NCBI GenBank assembly: GCA_047610385.1 | Contig: JBLGAC010000011.1 | Location: 1 to 64,000 of the forward strand | Length of the DNA stretch: 64,000 bases | DNA from: JBOCEF01 sp047610385 | Lineage (GTDB): Bacteria > Pseudomonadota > Alphaproteobacteria > Rhodobacterales > Rhodobacteraceae | Direction: 5' to 3' | Shown here: positions 43,449 through 51,838 of the stretch, one piece after another | How positions within the stretch are numbered: the stretch's first letter is position 1 | Layout: every line of letters begins with the position of its first letter | Notes under the pieces: model-generated | Seen by the model: only the letters and a program-made list of their open reading frames with translations | Told to the model about the DNA's origin: nothing | The model's database searches: none | Position numbers and translations under genes: made by a program

Positions 43449-43784
43449 ATGGATAAGACAACGGCCCGGGCCTCGCGCCCGATGGCCGCCCTCCGCAATG
43501 CGCGGGCGGTCTATTCGCGTGTGACCGAGAGGTTGCTGAGCGAGTTTTCACGTGTCGGAGAGATCGCTGCGAATGTCGGCGAGATGAAGGAATTCGCAAC
43601 CCTGATCGGCGTGCACCAGAAGGCGCTGTCGACACTGATCGAATTCGAGGCCCGCATTGAAAAACAGATTGCTGAGCGCATCGGACGCGGCCGCGGAGAC
43701 TTTGACCTTGGCAGGGCCAGAGACGAGATCATGGGCAAGCTGGCTGGCCTCAAGGCCGCGTTCGGAACAAGAAGCGCTTCTTGA
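43449..43784 (+). CDS. GTA small terminase-like protein (RcGTA g1)
   Basis: The 111-aa basic N-terminal, helical protein (ARAVYSRVTERLLSEFSR, IEFEARIEKQIAERIGRGRG) is at the position of g1, which in Rhodobacter capsulatus was shown to be the small terminase. ATG 43449 gives the expected size. Its 3' end overlaps the large terminase gene by about 115-130 bp in another frame, more than usual. It would help TerL package random host DNA into GTA heads. Confidence 0.75.
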   Translation: MDKTTARASRPMAALRNARAVYSRVTERLLSEFSRVGEIAANVGEMKEFATLIGVHQKALSTLIEFEARIEKQIAERIGRGRGDFDLGRARDEIMGKLAGLKAAFGTRSAS

Positions 43785-45048
43785 CGGGTTGAGCGCCAAT
43801 ACCTTGGCGGCCATGCCTTACCTGTTCGATTTCTGGGCCATCAGAGGCCATCAACTGCCCCCCCCGGGCAATTGGCGAACCTGGCTTTTGATGGGTGGAC
43901 GCGGCGCCGGAAAGACGCGGGCCGGGTCTGAGTGGATCCGGTCCATTGTCGAAGGGGCCACGCCGCTGGGTCCGGGCAGCCACGGGCGGATCGCCTTGGT
44001 GGCCGAGACGCTTGATCAGGGCCGTGAGGTGATGATCGAGGGGCCGAGCGGGATCCGGGCGGTGTCTCCGCCCGATCGACGGCCCAAATGGGAGGCGACC
44101 CGCAAGCGGCTGGTCTGGCCAAACGGGGCTGAGGCGCGGTTGTTCTCAGCCCATGATCCCGAAGGTTTGCGCGGGCCGCAATTCGATGCGGCCTGGGCGG
44201 ATGAGCTGGCCAAATGGCGCAAGGCCAAGCCCGTGTGGCAGATGCTGCAATTCGGGCTGAGGCTGGGGCGAAGGCCTCGCCAGATGGTGACGACCACGCC
44301 GCGGCGCATGCCGCTGCTGGCCGAATTGATGCAAGCGCCCGGCACGGTGATCAGCCGGGCGCCCACCGAAGCCAACCGGGCGAACCTTTCCCCCGATTTC
44401 ATCGCAGAGATGGAGCGGGAATTCGGGGGAACGGCGCTGGGGCGGCAAGAATTGCTCGGAGAGTTTTTATCCGAGGAGCCGGGCGCGTTGTGGACCCGGG
44501 ACTGTATCGAGACAAAGCGTGTGCGTGATGTTCCTGAGTTGGAACGCATTGTTGTTGCAGTGGACCCGCCGGTGACCGGGCACGAAGGCTCAGACGAGTG
44601 CGGGATTGTGGTTGCGGGCGTGCGTAGCGAAGGCGCCCAGCGAGTTGCGTATGTGTTGGCTGACCGAAGCGTGCAGGGCGTGCGGCCCGAAGCCTGGGCG
44701 GCGGCGGCGATCGCGGCGTATCGCGAATTTCAAGCCGACAAGCTGGTCGCCGAAGTGAACCAAGGCGGCGACATGGTTGAGAGCGTTTTGCGTCAGGTTG
44801 ATCCGAGTGTGAGTTACGGATCGGTGCGTGCAAGCCGGGGCAAGGCCGCCAGGGCCGAGCCCGTTTCGGCCCTTTATGAGCGGGGTCTGGTGCGCCATGT
44901 CGGAGCGCTGGCCGAGCTTGAAGATCAGATGTGCGCCTTTACCGGCGACCGCAAAGGGGGCAGCCCGGACCGGGTCGATGCGTTGGTCTGGGCGATCTGG
45001 GAGCTGATGCTGAAGGGCGGCGGTGCCCCGCGTGTGCGGGGCCTCTGA
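43657..45048 (+). CDS. GTA large terminase (RcGTA g2)
   Basis: The DNA-packaging motor is about 463 aa. Walker A is MGGRGAGKT near residues 79-87, the Walker B region lies around DAAWADELAKW and the RNase-H-like nuclease is marked by VVAVDPPVTG and SPDRVDALVWAIWELM. No ATG exists near the expected start; TTG at 43657 (or 43669) within g1 gives the family N-terminus LLDGLSANTLAAMPYLFDFW with about 40 residues before it. The 5' overlap with g1 suggests coupled translation. Confidence 0.9.
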   Translation: MKNRLLSASDAAAETLTLAGPETRSWASWLASRPRSEQEALLDGLSANTLAAMPYLFDFWAIRGHQLPPPGNWRTWLLMGGRGAGKTRAGSEWIRSIVEGATPLGPGSHGRIALVAETLDQGREVMIEGPSGIRAVSPPDRRPKWEATRKRLVWPNGAEARLFSAHDPEGLRGPQFDAAWADELAKWRKAKPVWQMLQFGLRLGRRPRQMVTTTPRRMPLLAELMQAPGTVISRAPTEANRANLSPDFIAEMEREFGGTALGRQELLGEFLSEEPGALWTRDCIETKRVRDVPELERIVVAVDPPVTGHEGSDECGIVVAGVRSEGAQRVAYVLADRSVQGVRPEAWAAAAIAAYREFQADKLVAEVNQGGDMVESVLRQVDPSVSYGSVRASRGKAARAEPVSALYERGLVRHVGALAELEDQMCAFTGDRKGGSPDRVDALVWAIWELMLKGGGAPRVRGL

Positions 45049-45105
45049 CCGCCCTTTTTTGTTGCGGCTTCGTCTTATGTGAAAACAACAGCGGGAGGCA
45101 CGATC

Positions 45106-46275
45106 GTGTTCGACTGGCTTTTGAAGGCGAAGCCTTCGGTGACTGAGCGCAAGGCCTCGGCGACGGGGCCCATCGTGGCGATGAATTCGGGGGTCGGGCG
45201 CACCGCCTGGACCCCGCGGGACGGCGTTTCGCTGACCAAGAACGGCTTTGCTGGCAATGTGATCGGATTTCGCTGCGTGCGGATGGTGGCCGAGGCCGCC
45301 GCCGCGACGCCGCTGATTCTTTCGGATGGTGAGCGTGAGTTGGTGCGCCATCCGATCAAGCGTCTGCTGCGCGCACCCAATCAGGGCCAGCAGGGGGCGG
45401 CGTTTTTGGAAAGCGTTTACGGCCACATGCTGCTGTCTGGGGACGCGTATGTGGAGGCTGCCGGGCAGCTTTCGGACGGTGCGCCGTCTGAACTGCATGC
45501 GCTGCGGCCTGACCGGATGCGGGTGGTGCCGGGCGCGGATGGCTGGCCGGCGGCCTATGAATACAAGGTCGGCGGGCGGACAGTGCGGTTCGACATGACC
45601 GGGGAATTGCGGCCTTTGCTGCACCTTAAGTCGTTTCATCCGCTTGATGATCATTATGGCATGAGCCCGATGCAGGCGGCGGCCTCTGCTTTGGACATTC
45701 ATAATTCAGCGTCGAGCTGGTCCAAGGGGCTGCTCGACAATGCGGCGCGACCATCGGGGGCCATCATCTATCGCGGACCGGACGGCGCGACGCTGAGCGA
45801 AGAGCAGTATCGCCGCCTGATCGACGAGGTCGAAAGCAACCATCAGGGCGCGCGCAATGCGGGCCGTCCGATGCTGCTGGAAGGCGGGCTTGATTGGAAA
45901 CCGATGGGATTCAGCCCCTCGGACATGGAATTCCTGCAGACCAAGACTGCGGCGGCGAGAGACATCGCCATCGCGTTCGGCATCCCTCCGATGCTGCTGG
46001 GTCTGCCGGGGGATGCGACCTATGCCAACTACCAGGAGGCCAACCGCGCCTTCTATCGCCAGACGGTGCTGCCGCTGGTGAAGCGGGTGTCGGCATCCTT
46101 GGCGGTGTGGTTGTCGGAATGGACGGGAGAGACGGTGGATCTTGCGCCCGATCTTGATGCCATTCCGGCGTTGGCGAGCGAGCGTGAGGCGCAGTGGCGG
46201 CGCGTGGCAGCGGCGGATTTCCTGACCGATGAGGAAAAACGCCGGATGCTGGGGCTTGCCGCGGGGCCTGCGTGA
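45106..46275 (+). CDS. GTA portal protein (HK97 family, RcGTA g3)
   Basis: The protein is 389 aa from GTG 45106, which follows a GGGAGG site; a GTG 27 nt earlier lacks one. Conserved portal segments include NVIGFRCVRMVAEAAAATPL, HPLDDHYGMSPMQAA, FSPSDMEFLQTKTAAARDIA and FGIPPMLLGLPGDATYANYQ, the typical HK97 portal signature. It forms the head-neck ring through which DNA is packaged. Its stop overlaps the next ATG. Confidence 0.93.
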   Translation: MFDWLLKAKPSVTERKASATGPIVAMNSGVGRTAWTPRDGVSLTKNGFAGNVIGFRCVRMVAEAAAATPLILSDGERELVRHPIKRLLRAPNQGQQGAAFLESVYGHMLLSGDAYVEAAGQLSDGAPSELHALRPDRMRVVPGADGWPAAYEYKVGGRTVRFDMTGELRPLLHLKSFHPLDDHYGMSPMQAAASALDIHNSASSWSKGLLDNAARPSGAIIYRGPDGATLSEEQYRRLIDEVESNHQGARNAGRPMLLEGGLDWKPMGFSPSDMEFLQTKTAAARDIAIAFGIPPMLLGLPGDATYANYQEANRAFYRQTVLPLVKRVSASLAVWLSEWTGETVDLAPDLDAIPALASEREAQWRRVAAADFLTDEEKRRMLGLAAGPA

Positions 46276-46535
46276 TGCGCGGGTCCCTGCGCGGCCGCAC
46301 GTCGGGGTCGCGGTTTCTGTATGAGCCGTTCGACCCTGCCCAGGCGCGGGTCGAAACGTTGGAACGGGTGCTCGACGAACGCTGGGCGGCGCTGGAGAAG
46401 GCGCTGACCCAGATGGAAAACGGCGTGGAGCGGATGGAGCGGCGGCTGTGGCTCGTTGTCTTCGGGGTCGCTGGCGCGCTGTCGGCGCAGATTGCGGCCA
46501 AGCTGTTCGGGGGCCTCGCGCCTCTGCCGCACTGA
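46275..46535 (+). CDS. GTA small protein g3.5
   Basis: The 86-aa protein starts at the ATG overlapping the portal stop (TGATG). It has a coiled-coil-like middle (ARVETLERVLDERWAALEKA) and a C-terminal hydrophobic helix (LWLVVFGVAGALSAQIAAKL), matching the small gene always found between portal and protease in RcGTA-like clusters. It is thought to assist head formation; the mechanism is unknown. Confidence 0.8.
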   Translation: MRGSLRGRTSGSRFLYEPFDPAQARVETLERVLDERWAALEKALTQMENGVERMERRLWLVVFGVAGALSAQIAAKLFGGLAPLPH

Positions 46536-46545
46536 GGGAGATATC

Positions 46546-47148
46546 ATGACCGTATTCTCTGAAACTGGCCGCGCGAGCGGGGCCGGGCCCATGTCCTATG
46601 GGCTGGAGACAAAGGATCTGGCCTTCGAGCAAGTCGCCACGGTGGCTGATGACGGCCGGATCGAGGGCTATGCGTCCTTGTTCGGCAAGTCGGACCAGTC
46701 GGGCGACATGGTCGAGCGCGGCGCCTTTGCGCGCAGCTTGGCGTCGCTGAAGGCCGCCGGGCGATCGGTGAAGCTGCTGTGGCAGCACGATCCGGCTGAG
46801 CCGATGGGCGTTTGGGACATGGTCCATGAAGACGATCGGGGACTGAAGGTCCGCGGGCGGCTTTTGACCGAAACGCGCCGTGGGCGTGAGGCACTGGCGC
46901 TGCTGCGTGCCGGGGCCATGGACGGGCTGTCGATCGGCTATCGCGCGGTGCGTTCCGCCCGCGGCGAGGGCGGTGGGCGCGTTCTGACCGAGATTGATCT
47001 TTGGGAAGTGTCATTGGTCACGTTTCCGATGCTTCCCGAAGCGCGGGCCGCGGCCTGCTCTACCGCCGAAGAGGCGGATGAGCAGGCCGATTTGGGGCGC
47101 GTGCTGGCCGACGCGCTTTCTGCTGCGCGCGGTCGTCTGCGCGGCTGA
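46546..47148 (+). CDS. GTA prohead protease (HK97 family, RcGTA g4)
   Basis: The 200-aa HK97-type protease has catalytic His81 (LLWQHDPAEPMG) and Ser129 (DGLSIGYRAV), plus IEGYASLFGKSDQSGDMVERG near the N-terminus. It processes the capsid N-terminal scaffold, which is visible as the helical 90-residue start of the next protein. It starts 10 bp after g3.5 with a GAGGGAG site. Confidence 0.93.
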   Translation: MTVFSETGRASGAGPMSYGLETKDLAFEQVATVADDGRIEGYASLFGKSDQSGDMVERGAFARSLASLKAAGRSVKLLWQHDPAEPMGVWDMVHEDDRGLKVRGRLLTETRRGREALALLRAGAMDGLSIGYRAVRSARGEGGGRVLTEIDLWEVSLVTFPMLPEARAAACSTAEEADEQADLGRVLADALSAARGRLRG

Positions 47149-47197
47149 GGCGCGGACTCTTACCCAGACCACGAAGCAAATCCTGCCGGAAGGACAC

Positions 47198-48355
47198 ATG
47201 AGCATGAGCAATGGGCTTGAGGCCAAATCGGCCGTGAACGGGTTTCTCAATGAATTCAAATCGTTCCAGGACGAAGTCCTGTCTCGCATGAAAACCCAGG
47301 AGGACCGCGTGGAAGCAATCGACCGTAAGAGCGCCCGCATGAATCGCCCCGCCCTGAGCCGGGCTGCGGACATCGAGCCGCCCCATCAGAAGGCCATCTC
47401 AGCCTATCTACGGTCGGGCGATGATGATGCGCTGCGCGGGTTGCAGGTGGAATCCAAGGGCATGAACACCGCCGTCAACGCCGAGGGCGGGTTCCTTGTG
47501 GACCCCCAGACGGCGGAGCGCATCCAGTCGGTGCTGGAATCGGCGGGCTCGATCCGATCGGTCGCGTCGGTGGTGCAGATTGAGGCCAACAGCTTCGATG
47601 TGCTGGTGGATCATGGCGAGCTGGGCTCGGCCTGGTCGACTGAGGCCGGATCGCAGGCTGAGACGGTGACCCCGGCGATCGAGCGTGTGTCGATCGCGCT
47701 GCATGAGCTGTCGGCGATGCCCAAAGCATCCCAGCGCCTGCTGGATGACAGCGCCTTTGACGTCGAAGGGTGGCTGGCGCAGCGCATTGCTGACCGCTTT
47801 GCCGCCGCCGAAGCCGACGCCTTCATCAACGGTGATGGCGTGGACAAGCCCAAGGGCTTTCTGAACTACCCGGCGGTGTCGGCGGGCAGTGAGGTCTGGG
47901 GCCAGATTGCTTATGTCGCGACCGGCTCTGCTGGTGATTTCAGCGCGGCTGATCCGGCGGATGCCATCGTGGATCTGGTTTACAGTCTTGGGGCGCAGCA
48001 TCGTTCAAAGGCCACCTTCGTCATGAACTCCAAGACCGCGGGTGCGGTGCGCAAGATGAAGGATGCCGACGGGCGGTTCCTGTGGACTGACAACATCGCG
48101 CAGGGCGAGCCGCCCCGCCTGATGGGCTATCCGGTGCTGATCGCGGAGAAGATGCCCGACATTGCCGCCGATGCCTACGGGATTGCGTTCGGTGATTTTT
48201 CCGCCGGTTACACCGTGGCTGAGCGCCCGGATCTGCGGGTTCTGCGTGACCCGTTCTCAGCCAAACCCCACGTCCTGTTCTATGCGACCAAGCGCGTGGG
48301 CGGGGATGTCACGGATTTCTCGGCGATCAAGCTGCTGAAATTCGCGATCTCCTGA
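47198..48355 (+). CDS. GTA major capsid protein (HK97 fold, RcGTA g5)
   Basis: The 385-aa protein from ATG 47198 has a cleavable helical scaffold (about residues 1-95) followed by the HK97 capsid core beginning at NTAVNAEGGFLVDPQTAERI. Other landmarks are SMPKASQRLLDD-like (ELSAMPKASQRLLDDSAFD), AFINGDGVDKPKGFLNY and GDFSAGYTVAERPDLRVLRD. It forms the small GTA head. A 166-bp gap to the next gene contains no other coding region. Confidence 0.95.
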   Translation: MSMSNGLEAKSAVNGFLNEFKSFQDEVLSRMKTQEDRVEAIDRKSARMNRPALSRAADIEPPHQKAISAYLRSGDDDALRGLQVESKGMNTAVNAEGGFLVDPQTAERIQSVLESAGSIRSVASVVQIEANSFDVLVDHGELGSAWSTEAGSQAETVTPAIERVSIALHELSAMPKASQRLLDDSAFDVEGWLAQRIADRFAAAEADAFINGDGVDKPKGFLNYPAVSAGSEVWGQIAYVATGSAGDFSAADPADAIVDLVYSLGAQHRSKATFVMNSKTAGAVRKMKDADGRFLWTDNIAQGEPPRLMGYPVLIAEKMPDIAADAYGIAFGDFSAGYTVAERPDLRVLRDPFSAKPHVLFYATKRVGGDVTDFSAIKLLKFAIS

Positions 48356-48521
48356 TCAGGGTTGATGCCATCCGCGGCGTCTGATCGGCGCCGCGGCTTG
48401 CGCCCGGCCGGGCGGCGTGCGCGTTCCTCCCCACGGGGGCGCGCATGTCGGGCCGGGCGTTTGCATTTTGAGGATCGTATCGGGAATAGGCGGCCGTGCG
48501 CCGCCCTGGGAGGCCTGCGCG

Positions 48522-48812
48522 ATGGCCGAATATCTTATCAAATCGCCGGAAGAGGTGCGGTCCTGCGCCCTCGACTGGTTTGGGTTGAAGCCGGGCGAGG
48601 CGTTGGCCTGTTCGCTGGGCTGGACCATCGTGCCGCAGGAACCCGACGAGACCGCGTTGCGGGTCTCAGATGAGACGATCGCGCCGAACCGGTCGATCGC
48701 CGTGCTGGCCGGCGGCCGTTCCGGTCATGTGTATCACGTCTCTCATCGTGTGCGGACCAGCGAGGGCAGGGCTTTGGCTCGTGCCTTTCTGATGCGCGTG
48801 GTGGAGCGTTGA
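48522..48812 (+). CDS. Small protein between GTA capsid and connector genes
   Basis: The 96-aa protein has an all-beta look: LKPGEALACSLGWTIVPQEP, then VSDETIAPNRSIAVLAGG and GHVYHVSHRVRTSEGRALAR. It resembles small Ig-like head-fibre or adaptor proteins of phages and occurs at this place in Rhodobacterales clusters. The ATG at 48522 follows GGGAGG. Its role is not established; a head-spike or fibre adaptor is a reasonable guess. Confidence 0.6.
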   Translation: MAEYLIKSPEEVRSCALDWFGLKPGEALACSLGWTIVPQEPDETALRVSDETIAPNRSIAVLAGGRSGHVYHVSHRVRTSEGRALARAFLMRVVER

Positions 48813-48828
48813 GCAAGGAGCTTTGCCG

Positions 48829-49413
48829 ATGTTGACGGAGCTTGAGGCGGCCCCGACCGCCGCGGTGACGGTGACCGAATTCACCGACCATCTGCGGCTG
48901 TCGACCGGGCTGGCGGCGCCGCAGGCGTCTGAGGTTGCAGCGCTTGATGGCTATTTGCGCGCGGCGGGCGCTGCGGTTGAAAGCATGACTGGGCGCGCGC
49001 TGATCCAGAGGCGGTTCAAATGGGCCGTCGAAAGGTGGCGCAACCCATGCCGTGAGGTGCTGCCGATTGCGCCGGTGGCGCAGATCAATGCGGTGACGCT
49101 GCTGGCTGCAGACGGGTCCTGGACCGCAGTGGACCCATCGGCGTGGCGGCTGGTCAAAAGCCAGTTCGACCCGGCGCTGGTGCCGGTGCGCGGCGGGTGG
49201 CTGCCGCAGATCCCCACAGGCGGTGTGGCGGAGATCGAGTTGTTGGCCGGGCATGGCGTGGGCACCGACGGGGTGCCGCATGAACTGCGCCAAGCGGTTC
49301 TGCTGCTGGCGGCTCATTACCACGAGCAGCGCCATGTCGGCGCGTCCGGCACGGTCGAGATCCCGTATGGCGTCGGCGCGCTGGTGTCGCGCTGGCGCAA
49401 GGTGCGGGTGTGA
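48829..49413 (+). CDS. GTA head-tail connector protein (RcGTA g6)
   Basis: The 194-aa protein is of the gp6-like adaptor type, with VTVTEFTDHLRLSTG and LDGYLRAAGAAVESMTGRAL at the N-terminal helical half and a C-terminal AVLLLAAHYHEQRH. ATG 48829 is preferred over TTG 48823 because of an AAGGAG site at proper distance. It binds under the portal. It overlaps g7 by GTGA. Confidence 0.88.
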   Translation: MLTELEAAPTAAVTVTEFTDHLRLSTGLAAPQASEVAALDGYLRAAGAAVESMTGRALIQRRFKWAVERWRNPCREVLPIAPVAQINAVTLLAADGSWTAVDPSAWRLVKSQFDPALVPVRGGWLPQIPTGGVAEIELLAGHGVGTDGVPHELRQAVLLLAAHYHEQRHVGASGTVEIPYGVGALVSRWRKVRV

Positions 49414-49769
49414 GCTGGGCGCGGGAGGAAATCTCCGCCCCAGTTCTGGACCGGGGGCTGGAGCTGGAAGAGCAGGCGCGCAATGGCGATGGGGCCGGGG
49501 GCTGGAACCGGTCCTGGAGCAGCCTTGGGACCATCTGGGCAGCGGTGCGCGCGCGGACGGGGCGGGAAATTGAGGAGGGCGCCCGCGGGCGTTCCCGCGT
49601 TTCGCACCGCATCCTAGTGCGCGCCGCGCCGGTCGGATCTGCCGCGCGGCCCCGCGCGGACCAGCGGTTCCGCGACGGGGAGCGGGTGTTCGCAATCCGA
49701 GCGGTGACCGAAGCCGACGCGCGCGGCCGCTACCTGCTGTGCTGGGCCGATGAGGAGGCGTTGCGATGA
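49410..49769 (+). CDS. GTA head closure / stopper protein (RcGTA g7)
   Basis: The 119-aa protein starts at a GTG overlapping the g6 stop and ends by overlapping the g8 ATG. It has the beta-rich head-tail adaptor pattern with DQRFRDGERVFAIRAVTEAD and YLLCWADEE at the C-terminus. Position and size match g7, which closes the neck after packaging. Confidence 0.85.
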   Translation: MSWAREEISAPVLDRGLELEEQARNGDGAGGWNRSWSSLGTIWAAVRARTGREIEEGARGRSRVSHRILVRAAPVGSAARPRADQRFRDGERVFAIRAVTEADARGRYLLCWADEEALR

Positions 49770-50182
49770 GCGTGCTGCGATCCCTGGCCTTGCAGGAGGC
49801 GATCTATGCCGCCCTGTCGGGCGACGCGGCTTTGTCGGCGCTGGTGGACGGGCGGATCAATGATGAACCGATCCATCTGGACGATCCGAACGCGGCGTCC
49901 GGGCCTTATGTGACCCTCGGCGATGAGCGGGTGCGGCGGTGGACTGCGCAAGGTTTGCTTGGCGCGATCCATGACGCGGAGGTGTCGGTGCATTCGGCCA
50001 ATGGCGGCTTTTCCACGGTCAAGCAGATCGCGGGCGAGGTTGAGCGGGTGCTGAGCACGGCTGAGCTGACCTTGTCTGAGGGCCGTGTGGTGACGTCGTC
50101 GCTGCGCGGCGCGCGGGCACGGCGGATTGCCGAGGGCGGACGGCGCATCGACCTCAGGTTCGAGTTTCGCATCGAGGCGTAA
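49766..50182 (+). CDS. GTA tail terminator protein (DUF3168, RcGTA g8)
   Basis: The 138-aa DUF3168 protein has LQEAIYAALSGDAALSALVD, PYVTLGDERVRRW and RRIDLRFEFRIEA. It overlaps g7 by ATGA. In GTA and siphophage structures this family caps the tail tube at the neck. Confidence 0.88.
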   Translation: MSVLRSLALQEAIYAALSGDAALSALVDGRINDEPIHLDDPNAASGPYVTLGDERVRRWTAQGLLGAIHDAEVSVHSANGGFSTVKQIAGEVERVLSTAELTLSEGRVVTSSLRGARARRIAEGGRRIDLRFEFRIEA

Positions 50183-50203
50183 CCTTTTCAGGAGATGAGA
50201 GAT

Positions 50204-50614
50204 ATGGCAGCTCAACAGGGCAAGGATCTTCTGCTGAAGATCGACACCGGCGGCGGTGTGTTTCAGACCGTGGCAGGGCTGCGCGCCACGCGCGTGGCCT
50301 TCAATGCGGAGACCGTGGACGTGACCAATGCGGCGTCCTCGTCCCATTGGCGCGAGCTTTTGGCGGGCGCGGGCGTGCGCGCTGCGGCGCTGAGCGGGTC
50401 GGGCGTGTTCCTTGACAACACGTCGGACGAGAGCATGCGCGCTGCGTTCTTCGCCGGGACAATCCCGACCTTCCAGGCGATCATCCCCGATTTCGGCACG
50501 GTCGAGGGCGCGTTCCAGATCACTGCGCTGGAATATTCCGGCCAGCATGACGGTGAGGCGGTCTACGAGGTCTCGCTGGCATCGGCGGGCGCGCTGACCT
50601 TCGTGGGGGCCTGA
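50204..50614 (+). CDS. GTA major tail protein (RcGTA g9)
   Basis: The protein is 136 aa from ATG 50204, which has AGGAG 9 nt upstream. Landmarks are QQGKDLLLKIDTGGGVFQTVAG, ETVDVTNAASSSHWRELLAG and YEVSLASAGALTFV, the tube-protein pattern of GTA and related siphophages. Hexamers stack to form the tail tube; the short tape measure gene downstream predicts a short tail. Confidence 0.9.
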   Translation: MAAQQGKDLLLKIDTGGGVFQTVAGLRATRVAFNAETVDVTNAASSSHWRELLAGAGVRAAALSGSGVFLDNTSDESMRAAFFAGTIPTFQAIIPDFGTVEGAFQITALEYSGQHDGEAVYEVSLASAGALTFVGA

Positions 50615-50617
50615 GCC

Positions 50618-50941
50618 ATGGCCAACGCGATGCGCGGCGAGGCGGAGATCACGCTTGACGGCGAAGTGCGGGTCATGCGGCTCACGCTCGGGGCGTTGGC
50701 GGGGCTTGAGGTGGGGTTGGGCGAGAATGGCCTGGCGTCGTTGGCGGAGCGGTTCGAGGGCGGCGGGGTCCGCGCGGCCGACCTGATCGCGCTGATCGGC
50801 GCGGGGCTGCGCGGGGCGGGGCACGCTGTTTCCGACGACGCGTTGGCCGGCATGAGCGTGGAGGGCGGCGCCGCTGGAGCCGCCCGGGCCGCCGCGCGGT
50901 TGCTGGCGCGCAGCTTCGCGCCGTTGGGGGACGAGGGATGA
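50618..50941 (+). CDS. GTA tail assembly chaperone (RcGTA g10)
   Basis: The 107-aa protein has the GTA TAC family pattern: GEAEITLDGEVRVMRLTLGA, LAGLEVGLGENGLASLAERF and LIALIGAGLRGAGH. It starts 3 bp after g9 and overlaps g10.1 by ATGA, like the paired tail-assembly chaperones of siphophages. Confidence 0.87.
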   Translation: MANAMRGEAEITLDGEVRVMRLTLGALAGLEVGLGENGLASLAERFEGGGVRAADLIALIGAGLRGAGHAVSDDALAGMSVEGGAAGAARAAARLLARSFAPLGDEG

Positions 50942-51159
50942 GCGTGGGGCGCATCGACTGGCCGGGCCTGATGCGGGTGGGCCTTGGCGCGCTGCGGCTG
51001 ACGCCCGACGCGTTCTGGTCGATGACGCCCCGCGAATTTGAGGCCGCGTGCACCGTGCTTGGCTTTGGCAAAGGGCGAGGAGCGATGTCGCGCTCCGGCC
51101 TTGATGCGCTGCGCGCGAAATACCCAGACGAGCCTGTCGAAAGGAAGAACAATGGATGA
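50938..51159 (+). CDS. GTA small tail chaperone-like protein (RcGTA g10.1)
   Basis: The 73-aa protein reads IDWPGLMRVGLGALRLTPDAFW and MTPREFEAACTVLG, the compact pattern of the second tail-assembly chaperone partner in RcGTA-like clusters. The ATG overlaps the g10 stop and its end overlaps the tape measure start by 8 bp. Confidence 0.85.
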   Translation: MSVGRIDWPGLMRVGLGALRLTPDAFWSMTPREFEAACTVLGFGKGRGAMSRSGLDALRAKYPDEPVERKNNG

Positions 51160-51829
51160 TTTCGACGATTTTCTCGATGACGGCTCGTCGTTGAGCCGGG
51201 CGCTTGGTGGGCTGAGCCGGGATGCGGAGGGGCTTTCCGAGGCGTTTTCGTCCGAGCTGCAGGCGATGCGCGCCGAGATGAAAGTGACCGGTGAGGAGGC
51301 GACGCAGCTTTCATCCTCAATCAGTGGATCACTTCGCAAGGCGTTGGATGGGTTGGTTTTTGGTGGTGCGCGTGCGTCTGACACCATGCGCAAGCTGGGG
51401 CGGGACATGTCCGGGCGTGTGCTGAACGCCGCCTTGCAGCCGGTGCAGCAGGCGGTCGGCCAGGGCATCGGCGGGTTGGTGGCGAGCGGGGTCGGCAGTC
51501 TGCTGGGCGGCATGTCTATGTTCGCCGACGGCGCGGCGTTTTCCGCCGGGCGGGTGCGGGCCTTTGCCGGGGGGGGCGTGGTCGAGGGGCCGACTTTGTT
51601 CCCGATGCGCGGTGGCACCGGACTGATGGGCGAGGCCGGGCCTGAAGCGATCCTGCCGCTGACCCGCGGCGCGGACGGCCGTCTGGGCGTCGCGTCGGCC
51701 GGGGGTGGGGGCGGATCGCACATTACGGTCAACATCTCCTCTCCCGATGTTGAAAGCTTTCGGCGGTCGCGCGGGCAGGTCGCGTCCACGATCTCGCGGG
51801 CGGCTGCGGCCGGCCGGCGCAACATGTGA
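51152..51829 (+). CDS. GTA tail tape measure protein (RcGTA g11)
   Basis: The 225-aa protein is very short for a tape measure and close to the RcGTA size, implying a tail far shorter than that of a typical siphophage. It has an N-terminal acidic helix (DDFDDFLDDGSSLSRALGGL), a Gly/Ala-rich hydrophobic middle (GIGGLVASGVGSLLGGMSMF) and the LFPMRGGTGLMGEAGPEAIL segment common to tail length proteins. The ATG at 51152 follows AAGGAAG. Confidence 0.9.
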   Translation: MDDFDDFLDDGSSLSRALGGLSRDAEGLSEAFSSELQAMRAEMKVTGEEATQLSSSISGSLRKALDGLVFGGARASDTMRKLGRDMSGRVLNAALQPVQQAVGQGIGGLVASGVGSLLGGMSMFADGAAFSAGRVRAFAGGGVVEGPTLFPMRGGTGLMGEAGPEAILPLTRGADGRLGVASAGGGGGSHITVNISSPDVESFRRSRGQVASTISRAAAAGRRNM

Positions 51830-51838
51830 GGTGACGCG

